A DNA stretch of 64,000 nucleotides from Caldilineae bacterium (GCA_020634625.1 JACKBJ010000006.1:112129-176128); one strand, 5' to 3'. Positions 46,197-54,999 are shown, numbered from the stretch's first letter. Notes: generated by a model from the letters alone, not told the origin. Made by a program: numbers and translations.

Positions 46197-46232
46197 ACGA
46201 GGGCGCGACCCCGCCACGGGTCGCGCCCTCGT
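46197..46232 (+). terminator. hairpin terminator after the subtilase gene
   Basis: A perfect 15-bp stem (ACGAGGGCGCGACCC and its complement) with a 6-base loop lies 48 bp past the stop at 46148. It is followed by CATCGTTACT. Confidence 0.8.
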
Positions 46233-46368
46233 CATCGTTACTGCCCGTTGCCGTGGCAATCGGACCATGCAGCGACGCAACTGTCGCGCGCGATGCGACG
46301 TAGACCGAGGCACCGCAGGTCACTCCGGCGCGTATGCGTCCAACGGGTAGCCCGCCGAGGAGGATCCG

Positions 46369-46737
46369 ATGGGTCGTCAATTGGCAGCAACGAGCGCGTC
46401 GCGCCTTCGAGACGGGATGCATGCGGCGATGTCCGACCGCCGTGGCGTAGACATGGCGCGGCGCCAAATGGGGTTTGCCCTACCTGGGCGCTGGCCAGCG
46501 TTGAGCGAATCGGGATCGGCCCGACTTCGGCGAAACCCGACCGTCACCGACGCGTCGATCGACGCGCTGACCCCAACGCTGCGGTCCATGGCGATCGACC
46601 TCGGCTTCAACATCGTTGTTGGGGCTGGGAGCGTTGGTATCCTGTACACGCTGTCCTTGTGGATGCCGATGGACCTGGCTCGGAGGGTCTTGACCGTGTC
46701 GATGCTGCTGCTGTTGATACTGCTCCAACGAGCCTAG
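46369..46737 (+). CDS. small hypothetical membrane protein
   Basis: This 122-aa product is not recognised. Its strongest support is an excellent ribosome site, GAGGAGG, six bases before the ATG. The N-terminal 60 residues are polar and Arg-rich. The C-terminal half has two hydrophobic segments (IDLGFNIVVGAGSVGILYTL and VLTVSMLLLLILL) ending in QRA. Codon use is less GC-biased at third positions than in its neighbours, so it could be young or under weak selection. It lies alone between the subtilase terminator and the convergent DUF1761 gene. Confidence 0.45.
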   Translation: MGRQLAATSASRLRDGMHAAMSDRRGVDMARRQMGFALPGRWPALSESGSARLRRNPTVTDASIDALTPTLRSMAIDLGFNIVVGAGSVGILYTLSLWMPMDLARRVLTVSMLLLLILLQRA

Positions 46738-46786
46738 GGCAGAGCGCCTCGGGTCTAGCCCGCCGGTCGACGCGGCCCGGGCCGGC

Positions 46787-47215
46787 TCAGCGCCAGGCGC
46801 CCAGGATCGCGCCGAAGAGCAGGAGGTTCACCAGGTGGTTGCCGGCCTCGATGGCCCAGACCTTCAGGCCGTGGCCGGCGAAGAGCTTGTTGACCAGGTT
46901 GGTCGGTGCGACGAAGCCCAGCCAGAGCAGGAAGCCCGTCGTGGCGCCCGAGGCCAGGGTCGGCCCGTCGGGTGTCATGCCGCCCAGGGCGGTGACCATC
47001 AAGGCCATGAACGTGGCCTGGACCAACGAGGCCAGCAAGGTCAGCCCCCAGACCATGCCCATGTTCTCGGATCCCGGCTGCGCGTCCGCCGCCTTGCCGA
47101 TCCCCTGCCACCAGATTAGAAACAGGGTCTTCGGGTTGTACCAGATGGTGCCGCTGATCATGCTCACCACGACGCAGGCGACCACCGCCAGCCAGTTGAC
47201 CGAACCCAAGTCCAT
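46787..47215 (-). CDS. DUF1761 family membrane protein
   Basis: The 142-aa protein has four transmembrane helices and the DUF1761 signatures: NWLAVVACVVVSMISGTIWY at the start, then FLLWLGFVAPTNLVNKLFAG and the ending HLVNLLLFGAILGAWR. The family's function is unknown. GGAGG lies at good spacing before the ATG at 47215; the open frame extends to 47275 but without a better start. It is divergent from the DUF3224 gene. A decayed copy of its 3' part lies at 53984-54163. Confidence 0.9.
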   Translation of the reverse strand: MDLGSVNWLAVVACVVVSMISGTIWYNPKTLFLIWWQGIGKAADAQPGSENMGMVWGLTLLASLVQATFMALMVTALGGMTPDGPTLASGATTGFLLWLGFVAPTNLVNKLFAGHGLKVWAIEAGNHLVNLLLFGAILGAWR

Positions 47216-47263
47216 CGCAGCCTCCAGGGAGTGTTGGACCCACACGATACCGACCTGAAGCGC

Positions 47264-47291
47264 ATCATATCGCATGCGCGCGGCAGGTCAA
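47264..47291 (-). promoter_or_regulatory. candidate promoter for the DUF1761 gene
   Basis: On the minus strand TTGACC (47286-47291) and TATGAT (47264-47269) are 16 bp apart, about 50 bp before the ATG. The remainder of the 406-bp intergenic region, 47292-47621, holds a short inverted repeat around 47419-47441 (GACCCGC with its complement) and a TATCAT at 47461, but no gene that I can support. Confidence 0.55.
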
Positions 47292-47621
47292 TCCCCTCAG
47301 GCGGTGCGCGGCAAGCCGATCGAGACCGGCTGGGAGCCGATGCGGCGACCCATCGAGCTCGCGCTTCGAGACACGGGATCGTCGGCCGCTCACGCGCACA
47401 GAGCCGCTCCAGGTCGTAGACCCGCTCCTGAAGCGCGGGTCCGTGCGCCGTCGGCGAGTGTATCATGGCCCTGCGCTACGCTACGCGACGCCGAGCCTCC
47501 TGGCAGCTCGGCCACCGCTGACCCCATTCGCGCCTACCCTGTCCGATCTTCGGGCTGCCGTTCGCGCTGCGGAAGCCAGTCGACCGATCGGCACCCCACC
47601 CGCACCAGAGGAGCCTGGCAC

Positions 47622-48038
47622 ATGAACGCGACCGCTCGTGGAACCTTCGAGGTCGAGCTGAAGCCGCTGGGTACCCCCAGCGACACCGATGGCGTGAGCC
47701 TGGGTCGGATGTCGCTCGTCAAGCGCTTCACGGGCGACCTCGTGGCGACCGCCAACGGCGAGATGCTTTCGGCGCGAACGCCGGTCGAGGGCTCGGCCGG
47801 CTACGTGGCCATCGAGCGCGTCACGGGGAGTCTGCAGGGCCGCTCCGGCAGCTTCGTGCTCCAGCACTCGGGGATCATGAGCGCGGGCACGCAGCAGCTG
47901 TCCATCCGCGTGGTGCCCGGATCGGGCACGGCCGAGCTCGCCGGCATCCGCGGTGAGCTCCAGCTCGAGATCGCGAACGGCGTGCACCACTACGAGCTCG
48001 TGTACTCGCTGCCGCCGGCCGAGCCGGCAGGCGCGTAG
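47622..48038 (+). CDS. DUF3224 domain-containing protein
   Basis: The 138-aa single-domain protein matches the DUF3224 beta-barrel family (allene oxide cyclase-like fold). It starts MNATARGTFEVELKPL and carries SLVKRFTGDLVATANGEML, SFVLQHSGIMSAGTQQLSI and RVVPGSGTAELAGIRGELQ, ending HHYELVYSLP. Proteins of this family are small and cytosolic, with no known reaction. GAGGAG precedes the ATG. The array of 22-bp repeats starts 17 bp after its stop. A decayed relative of its C terminus is at 58508-58640. Confidence 0.9.
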   Translation: MNATARGTFEVELKPLGTPSDTDGVSLGRMSLVKRFTGDLVATANGEMLSARTPVEGSAGYVAIERVTGSLQGRSGSFVLQHSGIMSAGTQQLSIRVVPGSGTAELAGIRGELQLEIANGVHHYELVYSLPPAEPAGA

Positions 48039-48055
48039 CCGAGATCCGTGGCCCT

Positions 48056-48275
48056 CGGTCGCCGCCACCCGTGATGTCGATCGCGGTCACTCGTGATGCC
48101 ATTCATCGTCAACAGTGATGCCGCTCGTCGCCAATAGTGATGCCGCTCGTCGCCAGTAGTGATGCAGATCGCCGCCACTCGTGATGCCGAATGCAGTCAC
48201 TTGTGACGCCGATCGCCGCCAATAGTGGATCCGATCGCCGCGACGCGTGATGCCGATCGCCGTCGTTCGAGGCAC
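48056..48275. repeat. ten tandem copies of a 22-bp repeat
   Basis: Ten units keep a perfect 22-bp register from 48056 to 48275 with no insertions. The approximate consensus is CGATCGCCGCCACTAGTGATGC; the GTGATGC end is the most conserved part. Units differ at several positions, and the tenth is most diverged. Since 22 is not a multiple of three and there are no spacers, it is neither a coding repeat nor a CRISPR. Two helical turns per unit would place every GTGATG box on one face of the DNA. Confidence 0.9.
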
Positions 48276-48348
48276 CGTTCACCCGACCGCGTGCTGTCCC
48301 GCGCGGCGTTCGGCAGATCTGCCTCGATTCGCCCAGTCGGCCCTACGG

Positions 48349-48377
48349 TTGTCCAGCGTTCGCGGATGCTGTACACT
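48349..48377 (+). promoter_or_regulatory. candidate promoter for the DUF2157-GDYXXLXY operon
   Basis: TTGTCC at 48349-48354 and TACACT at 48372-48377 have a 17-bp spacer, 63 bp before the ATG at 48441. The 22-bp repeat array ends 73 bp upstream of the -35 box, so it could act as an upstream binding array. Confidence 0.5.
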
Positions 48378-48440
48378 GCGCCGCGGCCGTGTCGGCCGAT
48401 CGCGCCGGGTGCCGCCGGCGATCCCCGCAGGAGCGTTGCG

Positions 48441-49754
48441 ATGTCCGATGCCGCCCATCGCGCCTGGCTGGAGGCTCAGCTGCCCGTGCTGGTCGATGCC
48501 GGCCTGATCGACGAGGCGGCCGCCGCGGGCATTCGGGCGCACTACGGCAGCCCCGAGGACCTGGCCGCGCAGCGCCGCAACCGGCTCCTGGCCATCTTCG
48601 GTAGCCTGGGCGCGCTGCTGGTCGGCTTGGGCATCATCCTGCTGGTGGCCTTCAACTGGGAGCAGCTCTCGCGGCCGATGCGCACCCTGGCGGCCCTATT
48701 GCCGCTGGTGACCGGTCAGGGCCTGGTGGCCTACGCCCGCGCCCGGCGCGCCGACTCGACCGCCTGGCTCGAGGGGACGGCGCTGGCGACCTTCCTGGCC
48801 CTCGGGGCGGCGATGGCCCTGATCTCGCAGACCTACCAGGTCGGCGGCACGGTCGAGGGGTTCATGCTGGTCTGGGCCCTGCTCGGCCTGCCCCTGGCCT
48901 ACGTCACCGGCGCCAGCCTGCCGGCGCTGGGATATCTGGCCTGCGTGATGGCCTGGGCCGGCCTGCGCTTCGGCGCGCCGCGGCTGCCGGCCTACAGCCT
49001 GCTGATCGTCCTGGTCCTGCCGCCGCTGATCGCGCGCCTGCGAGCCGATCGCTCCAGCAGCCGCGGGGCCTTGATGCTCTGGCTGCTCACCGCCGCCCTG
49101 CTGGAGTGGATGGCCCTGCTGCTCGACGACCTGCCGCAGGCCTGGGTCCTGCCGGCCCTCGCCGCCGGCCTGGCTCTGATCTACCTGGCCGACGGCATCG
49201 TCGAGCCGCGGGGCGCCGTCGGCCTCTGGCACCGGCCCTTCCAGGTGCTGGGCGGCACCGGGCTGGCGATCCTGGGCCTGCTCGGCTCGTCCTTCGGCTT
49301 CGACCTGTGGCGGGCGGCCGAGCTCGACGCGCTCGGCCCGGCACAGGGCCTGACCCTGGTCGGCTTGCTGCTGGGCGCCGGCCTGCTGCTCTGGCGGGCC
49401 GATCCGGAGCGCCGCCAGGCCAAGCTGGGCCTGGGCCTGCTGCCAGCCAGCGTGCTGCTGGGCACGGCCCTGACCGGCCTGGGCGCGGCCGACGGCTCGG
49501 ACACGGGCGCGACCCTGGCGTCGCTGCTGTTGAACCTGCACCTGCTGGCGGCCGGCGTCTGGCAGATCGCCCTCGGCACGCGCCGCAACAGCCTGGCTCT
49601 GGCCAACGGGGGCCTGGGCCTGGTCCTGCTGCTGGTCTTCTTCCGCTTCTTCGAAGCCGACCTGGGCCTGATCGGGCGCGGGCTGGCCTTCATCGGGCTG
49701 GGGATCTGCTTCATCCTGGCCAACGTCTTCATCGCGCGGAGGATGCGCCCATGA
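48441..49754 (+). CDS. DUF2157 domain membrane protein
   Basis: The 437-aa protein has a soluble N-terminal helical part (HRAWLEAQLPVLVDAGLIDE) that ends near residue 45 with the DUF2157 motif RNRLLAIFGSLGALLVGLGI. About 12 transmembrane helices follow. The region ISQTYQVGGTVEGFMLVWAL and the ending FFEADLGLIGRGLAFIGLGI are typical of the family. DUF2157 proteins usually pair with GDYXXLXY proteins, as here, where the next gene's ATG overlaps this stop as ATGA. Function is unknown; membrane location is clear. Confidence 0.9.
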   Translation: MSDAAHRAWLEAQLPVLVDAGLIDEAAAAGIRAHYGSPEDLAAQRRNRLLAIFGSLGALLVGLGIILLVAFNWEQLSRPMRTLAALLPLVTGQGLVAYARARRADSTAWLEGTALATFLALGAAMALISQTYQVGGTVEGFMLVWALLGLPLAYVTGASLPALGYLACVMAWAGLRFGAPRLPAYSLLIVLVLPPLIARLRADRSSSRGALMLWLLTAALLEWMALLLDDLPQAWVLPALAAGLALIYLADGIVEPRGAVGLWHRPFQVLGGTGLAILGLLGSSFGFDLWRAAELDALGPAQGLTLVGLLLGAGLLLWRADPERRQAKLGLGLLPASVLLGTALTGLGAADGSDTGATLASLLLNLHLLAAGVWQIALGTRRNSLALANGGLGLVLLLVFFRFFEADLGLIGRGLAFIGLGICFILANVFIARRMRP

Positions 49755-50347
49755 TCCCCGGACGCTGGTTCTGGCCGGCCTTCGGCCTGATGGTCCTGCT
49801 GCAGCTGGCCCTGCCGGGCCGAATGATCCTCCAGCACGAGCAGACCCTGCGCCAGGGCACCGAGCACCGCTTCAAGACCGCGCCGGTGGACCCCTACGAT
49901 GCCTTCCGCGGCCGCTACGTCGCGCTGGGCTTCCCGGACACGCAGGCCCGGCCCTCGGCCGAGCTGGCCGCCCTGGACGAGGCCGAGCGCCAGCGCCTCG
50001 ACACGCTCTACGCGACGGTCGAGCGCGGCGATGACGGCTTCTCGAGCCTGGGCCAGCTGCTGCTCGCGCCGCCGGCCCAGGGCGACTATCTGCGCCTGCC
50101 GGCCGATCGGGTCTCGCTGATGCCCGGCGACGGGCCGGCCCGCGTCGACCTGCCCTTCGATCGCTACTACCTGACCGAAGGGTTGGCGCCCGAGGCCGAG
50201 CGCCTCTACCGCGAGCGGCGCTCGGCGGACGCCGAGGCGGGCCAGGCCTGGCTGTTGGTGCGCCTGCGCGCGGGGCGGGCGGTGCCGGCCGGCCTGTACA
50301 TCGACGACCGGCGAATCGAGGACCTGGCGCGAACGCCGGGCGATTGA
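49751..50347 (+). CDS. GDYXXLXY-type membrane-anchored protein
   Basis: The 198-aa protein has one N-terminal TM helix (FWPAFGLMVLLQLALPGRMI) and an exported domain. The family motif, normally GDYVxLxY, appears here as GRYVALGF within VDPYDAFRGRYVALGF, so the eponymous Asp and final Tyr are replaced. A second conserved region VDLPFDRYYLTEGLAPEAE follows, with a typical LLVRLRAGRAVPAGLYIDDR ending. Its start overlaps the DUF2157 stop by four bases, so the two are translated together and probably form one membrane complex. The stretch 50348-50638 after it has no gene that I can support; a TAGAAT at 50548 may belong to the M14 gene promoter. Confidence 0.85.
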   Translation: MIPGRWFWPAFGLMVLLQLALPGRMILQHEQTLRQGTEHRFKTAPVDPYDAFRGRYVALGFPDTQARPSAELAALDEAERQRLDTLYATVERGDDGFSSLGQLLLAPPAQGDYLRLPADRVSLMPGDGPARVDLPFDRYYLTEGLAPEAERLYRERRSADAEAGQAWLLVRLRAGRAVPAGLYIDDRRIEDLARTPGD

Positions 50348-50638
50348 CGCTCGGGCGCACAGGGCCGATACGGACCTGGCCGACGCCGCGATGGGCATTC
50401 CGCTCCCCGGGATGCGCTCCGTCGCGCCCTTCGCGGCCGAGCTGGCCCGGCTCCAGGCCGAACAGCGCAACTCCTCCAGAACGCGCAGCCTCAGGCCACG
50501 CTACCCGCGCCGGCCGACCAGCCGCCGGCCACCGGACGGGCTCGGTGTAGAATGGGGCTCCCTCGCGACCCGTGGGGAGCCCCTCCGCGCCAAGGCCATG
50601 CCGCCTCGACACCGCGCGGCCCGCCTCAGGAGCCTCGG

Positions 50639-52540
50639 ATGCCGACTCGCCCGGCCCGCCGCGCCGGCCTCATCGCCAGCCTGTTCGTCGGCCTTGCCCT
50701 GGTGCCGACGCCGGCCCGGGTCCGGGCGATCCACCCGGCCGAGGGAGCGGCCATTCCGGGGGCCGCGGGCCCCGAGCCGGCGGAAGCGTGGCTGGTCGAC
50801 GTCTCGGCGGCGGTGGATGGCTGGCCGGAAGCCCTGGCCGCGCGCCTGCCGGGGCTCGAGGAGGCGATCGGCGCCGGCAGCCGCCAGCTGACCCTGAGCC
50901 CGGCGGAGCTTGCCGGCCTGCGCAGCGCCGGGCTGCCCCATCGCGTGCTGGACGCGGCGCCGGCCGCGCCGCGTGCCTGGCCGGCCTGCTACGACCGGAT
51001 GGCCGAGCTGCGGGCCTGGCTCTACGACTACGCCGAGCGGCACGCCGAGCTGGTCGAAGTGATCGACGTCGGCGACAGCTACTGCAAGACCCGGTCCGGC
51101 TGCCATACGCCCGAGGGCCGGGACATCGCGGGCAGCGACATCCTGGTGGCGCGCGTCACCCGGCGCGACCTTCCCGGGCCGAAGGCGGGACGGCTCTGGA
51201 TCGACGCCGGCCTGCACGCCCGCGAGCTGCCGACCACCGTCCTGGCCAAGGCGTTCCTGGTCCACCTGGTCGAGGGCTACGGCGACGACCCGGGGCTGAC
51301 CTGGCTGCTCGACCAGCGCGAGGTCGACGTGGGCATCGCCTTGAACCCGGATGGACGGGAGCTGGTCGAGATGGGCACGACCACGCGCGACGGCGTGCCC
51401 TGGCGCTGGCGCAAGAACGCGCGCCTGCACGCCGATCGCATCGTCTGCGCCTGGCCCCCGACCGAGGCCGCGCAGTTCGGGGTCGACCTCAACCGCAACC
51501 ATGGCTTCAAGTGGACCGCGCCGGGACACAGCGATGCGCCCTGCGATCAGGACTTCCGTGGCGAGGGCCCGGCCTCCGAGCCCGAGACCCTGGCCTACGA
51601 GGCCGCGGTTCGCGCGCTGCTGACCGACCAGCGTGGCCCGGCCGACGGCGATGTGGCGCCGGACGACACGATGGGCATGCTGATCAACCTTCACAGTTAC
51701 ACCATGCCGGGCACGGTCCTGATCCCCTGGGGCTGGACCCGGCGGCCAGCGCCCAACGCGGCTGGACTCGTCGCCCTGGCCGAGCGCTACATCGCCGACA
51801 ACGGCTACGTCTGGAAGACCGGGCTCTATGCCTCGAGCGGCAACAGCCGCGACTGGGCCTATGGCGAGCTGGGCGTCCCGGCCTTCACCATCGAGCTCGA
51901 GGGCACCGACTTCTTCGGCCCCTGCGACGCGCTGGACGGTCTGCTCGACGACAACCTTCCGGCCCTGGAGGCCATGCTGAACCTGGCCGACCAGCCCTAC
52001 GCCCGCGTGCGCGGTCCCGAGGCCCGGGTCGAGCCGCTCGCGCTGCGGGTCGAGCAGGGCTCGCCGTTGACGGTTCGCGCTCGGCTCTCGAGCGCGCGCG
52101 CCGGCGGCCGATCCATCGCGGCCGCGGAGCTGAGCCTCGGCCGGCCCGGCCCGCTGCCGGCGGATTGGCCGCTGCCTGGCCCGGATGGCGCGCCGGGGAC
52201 CGGCCTGCCGATGGTGGCCGCCGACGGCGCCTTCGACGGCGCCGAGGAGACGGTGCTACGGGTGCTGGCGACCGAGGGCCTGCCGCTGGGACGGTCCTAT
52301 GTCGTCGTCCGTGGCCGATCGGCGGACGGCGACTGGGGACCGGGCGCGGCGGCCTGGGTCGAGGTCCTGGCGCCGCCAACGGCCAGCGCGACGGCCACCG
52401 CGATCGCGACGGCGACCCCCACGATCGCGACGGCGACCCCCGGCGCCACCGCCTCCGCGACGGTCGCCGCGACGCCCTCGGCGACGCCGACACCCACGAG
52501 GCGCGTCGTCTTCATCCCACGGGCGGCGCAGCGGCGCTAG
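50639..52540 (+). CDS. secreted M14 zinc carboxypeptidase
   Basis: The 633-aa protein has a signal peptide (GLIASLFVGLALVPTPARV), a prodomain to about residue 110 and an M14 catalytic domain from 115 to 445. Zinc ligands are His193 and Glu196 (GLHARELPTT) and His352 (LINLHSYTMPG). The catalytic Glu is Glu419 (PAFTIELEG), and substrate-binding LNPDGRE and DLNRNHGF are intact. This is the carboxypeptidase T/A pattern. A beta-sandwich follows, then a Thr/Ala/Pro linker with repeated ATATPTIATATPGAT and a tail RRVVFIPRAAQRR. CAGGAG precedes the ATG. It is convergent with the ABC permease. Confidence 0.95.
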   Translation: MPTRPARRAGLIASLFVGLALVPTPARVRAIHPAEGAAIPGAAGPEPAEAWLVDVSAAVDGWPEALAARLPGLEEAIGAGSRQLTLSPAELAGLRSAGLPHRVLDAAPAAPRAWPACYDRMAELRAWLYDYAERHAELVEVIDVGDSYCKTRSGCHTPEGRDIAGSDILVARVTRRDLPGPKAGRLWIDAGLHARELPTTVLAKAFLVHLVEGYGDDPGLTWLLDQREVDVGIALNPDGRELVEMGTTTRDGVPWRWRKNARLHADRIVCAWPPTEAAQFGVDLNRNHGFKWTAPGHSDAPCDQDFRGEGPASEPETLAYEAAVRALLTDQRGPADGDVAPDDTMGMLINLHSYTMPGTVLIPWGWTRRPAPNAAGLVALAERYIADNGYVWKTGLYASSGNSRDWAYGELGVPAFTIELEGTDFFGPCDALDGLLDDNLPALEAMLNLADQPYARVRGPEARVEPLALRVEQGSPLTVRARLSSARAGGRSIAAAELSLGRPGPLPADWPLPGPDGAPGTGLPMVAADGAFDGAEETVLRVLATEGLPLGRSYVVVRGRSADGDWGPGAAAWVEVLAPPTASATATAIATATPTIATATPGATASATVAATPSATPTPTRRVVFIPRAAQRR

Positions 52541-52556
52541 GACGACGGTCCCGGCC

Positions 52557-53717
52557 TCAGGCGACGAAGGGCAGTCCGGCCGCCTCGCCGAGCGCCGATC
52601 CGAGGTCGGCGCCCTCCTCCCGGGATCGCTCCAGTTGCCCGGCGTGCCAGGGAGCCGGCTTCGACCGGCCCCAATCGGCCCGCATACGTGGGTCGACCAT
52701 CCAACGGAGCAGGTCGTCCAGAAGCGCCGCCAGGACCAGGAACAGCAGCATGGACACCAGCACCCCCTGCACGACCGGGTAGTCGAAGCCGAGCGCGCCC
52801 TGCACGAGGAGCCGGCCGAGACCCGGGATGTCGAACACGGTCTCGACCAGGATCAGGTTGCCCAGCAAGGCCGGCAGCTCCGCTCGCAGGCCCGCGGGCA
52901 GCGGGATCAAGGCGTTGGGCAGGGCATGCCGGACCAGCACCTGCCGCGTGCTCAGCCCCTTGGCCCGGGCGGCGCGCAGGAAGTCCTGCGCAAGGACCTC
53001 CGCCGCGCCGCGGCGAGCGAGGCGGGTCAGTCCGGCCATCGGCGCCAGACTCAGGGTCGTCAGCGGCAGGACCAGGTGGACCGCGCGATCCAGACCCGAG
53101 CCGGGCCCTGCGCCGAGCAGCGCCAGCAGGCTGCCCGGCGGGATGCGAACGCTCTCCAGGCCCTCGGCCGGAAGGTAGGGCAGGCCGACGCGCTTGAATC
53201 CGCCGGCGAAGATCGCGAGCAGCAGCAGCCCCAGCCAGAACCCGGGCGCGGCGAGGCCCAGGCGGGCCAGGCCATCGACGGCGCGGTCGACGCGCGAGCC
53301 CGGGTGCAAGGCCGCCAGGAGGCCGGCCGGGATCGCGACCAGCAGGCCGAGCAGCCCCGCACCGGCGAGCAGCTGCAGGCTGTTGGGCCGGCCGACGTCG
53401 AGCAGGTAGCCCACCGTGTGCCCGATCTGCTTGAAGGAGCGGCCGAAGTCGCCGCGCAGCCAACCCTGGTGCGTGCCGCCCCAGCCCGGACGCAGCTGCA
53501 GCATCCAGTCGTCGCCGACCAGCCAGGCCAGGTAGCCCATCGCGGGCGGCAGGTCCGGGTTCCGGGCCTCCATGCGGATCAGAGTGCCGGGGTCGATGCC
53601 CGCGCAGGCGCAAGCCTCGCGCGGCGACCCGCCGGGCAGCGGGCCGACGACCGCCATCAGGCCGACGACGAAGACGAAGACCATTCGGGCGCCGACGCGC
53701 CGGGGACGAGGGATCAT
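52557..53717 (-). CDS. orphan DppB-type ABC transporter permease
   Basis: The 386-aa inner-membrane protein belongs to the binding-protein-dependent (oligopeptide/nickel) permease family. The EAA loop is ARAKGLSTRQVLVRHALPN, followed by GNLILVETVFDIPGLGRLLV, both canonical. About six TM helices are present, with a long periplasmic segment after the first. The C terminus carries about 55 extra residues (from MRADWGRSK) that are unusual for DppB. AAGGAG lies upstream of the ATG at 53717, and the frame extends to 53861 without support. No DppC, ATPase or binding protein is adjacent, so the transporter is incomplete here. A decayed copy lies at 59755-59995. Confidence 0.85.
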   Translation of the reverse strand: MIPRPRRVGARMVFVFVVGLMAVVGPLPGGSPREACACAGIDPGTLIRMEARNPDLPPAMGYLAWLVGDDWMLQLRPGWGGTHQGWLRGDFGRSFKQIGHTVGYLLDVGRPNSLQLLAGAGLLGLLVAIPAGLLAALHPGSRVDRAVDGLARLGLAAPGFWLGLLLLAIFAGGFKRVGLPYLPAEGLESVRIPPGSLLALLGAGPGSGLDRAVHLVLPLTTLSLAPMAGLTRLARRGAAEVLAQDFLRAARAKGLSTRQVLVRHALPNALIPLPAGLRAELPALLGNLILVETVFDIPGLGRLLVQGALGFDYPVVQGVLVSMLLFLVLAALLDDLLRWMVDPRMRADWGRSKPAPWHAGQLERSREEGADLGSALGEAAGLPFVA

Positions 53718-53983
53718 GGGTTGCCGCTCCTTGGAGTTCGCCCATGCTAAACGGGCGACCGGGGCAGCCGGTTCAGCAGGACCGGCGGACACGGCCGGCC
53801 TGGCTCGGCGCAGCGGCCCGGCCGAACAAGAACCCGGCTCCTTGGCGGCGAGGATGCTCACGGCCGGCAGGCGCTGGCCGATCCGTGAACCGTCGGCAGA
53901 CGGTCGACTGAAACCGTTGCGGACGCTCAGCCCGTAACTGCGGGCCGACGCATGACAGGCTCGGGGTCAGGCCGGACTGCGGC

Positions 53984-54163
53984 TCAGCGTCAGGCGCCCA
54001 GGATCGCGCCGAAGCGCAGGCGGTTCGGCCAGGAGCATGCCGGCCTCGATGGCCCAGACCGACGGGCGGTGGCCGGCGACGAGCGCGTTGACCCGGTTGG
54101 ACGGCGCGACGAACCCGAGCCGGATGAGGAAGCCCGTCGTGGCGCCGGAGCTCGGGCCTGGAC
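53984..54163 (-). pseudogene. decayed 3' fragment of a DUF1761 gene
   Basis: This stretch aligns collinearly with 46787 to about 46966, the 3' 40 percent of the intact DUF1761 gene, including the stop. Identical blocks include CAGGCGCCCAGGATCGCGCC and CCGGCCTCGATGGCCCAGAC. The penultimate Trp codon has become a stop and internal indels break the frame. No 5' part is present. The surrounding gene-free interval 53718-54226 otherwise contains only the permease leader and low-complexity GC-rich DNA. Confidence 0.8.
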
Positions 54164-54226
54164 CCCCGGCTAGCTACGGACCGGACCCGTCGGGCCCGGC
54201 TTCCGGGTTGGCATGGGCTTCCGGGC

Positions 54227-54691
54227 TCAGCCGGAGCCGCCTCGCTCGCGATTCACCGACTCGAGCAGCCAGCTCGCCGCGGCCGAGTCGAGCTGCAGGG
54301 CCGAGCGGGCCCACTCGCGCAGGTCCTTCCGCAGGCCCAGGATCTTGGTGGCGTTGGGGGGAGACTCGGACCCGGGTCCCGTGTCCGGCAGCTCACGCAG
54401 GCGCGAGCTCAAGGTCAGCCAGCGCTGTTCGAGCTGGCGGCGTCCCGCCCGGAGCTCGCCGACTTGCGCGGCGAGCGCGAGGTCGTTCCGTTCGATCTCG
54501 CGAAAGGTGCTGCGCAGCCGCTGTCGGTAGGGTTCCCAGCGGCCTTCGATGCGGCGGCAGATCGGTTCGACCTGCGAGCGCCAGCCTTGCGTCGCGTCGG
54601 GGGACAGCGCGCCTCCCGCGGCCAGCTGCAGCGCGTCCAAGGCCGTGCGAAAGGACATTCGATGGGTGCGATCGTCGCGTTGGTCGTTCAT
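54227..54691 (-). CDS. small helical hypothetical protein
   Basis: The 154-aa soluble product is not recognised. It is rich in Arg, Leu, Glu and Gln and almost entirely predicted helical. A coiled-coil region runs from about residue 45 to 95 (RLRSTFREIERNDLALAAQV, LRAGRRQLEQRWLTLSSRL). AAGGAG lies six bases before the ATG at 54691, which fixes the start. It lacks a signal peptide. The neighbours are pseudogenes, but this frame is intact with good codon bias, so it is likely a live gene. Confidence 0.6.
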   Translation of the reverse strand: MNDQRDDRTHRMSFRTALDALQLAAGGALSPDATQGWRSQVEPICRRIEGRWEPYRQRLRSTFREIERNDLALAAQVGELRAGRRQLEQRWLTLSSRLRELPDTGPGSESPPNATKILGLRKDLREWARSALQLDSAAASWLLESVNRERGGSG

Positions 54692-54728
54692 CCGACTCCT
54701 TGTTATGCACAGCTGCGCCGAGTTGCGC

Positions 54729-54968
54729 CTACCCGCCACCATAGCCGGTTCTCGACCCCGGCACAAGGGCGTCGGCGAGGAGCAGGTCCTGATGGGGCTC
54801 GAGGCCGTCCCGCAGCGGCAGTGCCAATGCCAGGATCAGGGACATGACCAGGAGGACGCCCGTCACCACCATCCATGGCAAGCGCAGGACAGCGGTGATC
54901 TGGATGCTGCGGCGCAGGAAGCGGAGGAGCGTGGGAGGCCGTCCTTGGCGAGCGCATGCGAGCCAGGC
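54729..54968 (-). pseudogene. possible membrane-protein fragment
   Basis: On the minus strand an 80-codon open stretch reads RQGRPPTLLRFLRRSIQITA and continues into a clear TM helix (LPWMVVTGVLLVMSLILALA), ending in a stop at 54729. There is no in-frame ATG before Met at 54872 and no ribosome site. It looks like the tail of a lost membrane protein, or a very short gene of about 47 aa. This is the only coding-like signal in 54692-54999. Confidence 0.3.
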
Positions 54969-54999
54969 TTACGGCAGTATCGGAGAGTGCCGCTCGGGG

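Noticed and set aside
48056..48275. CRISPR array
   Set aside because: Units are contiguous with no unique spacers, the repeat is 22 bp and diverged, and there are no cas genes.
50348..50638. Small gene starting at 50391 (MGIPLPGMRSVAPFAAELAR)
   Set aside because: The first 40 residues look coding-like, but the frame then runs Arg-rich and overlaps the M14 start without a ribosome site; not strong enough to annotate.
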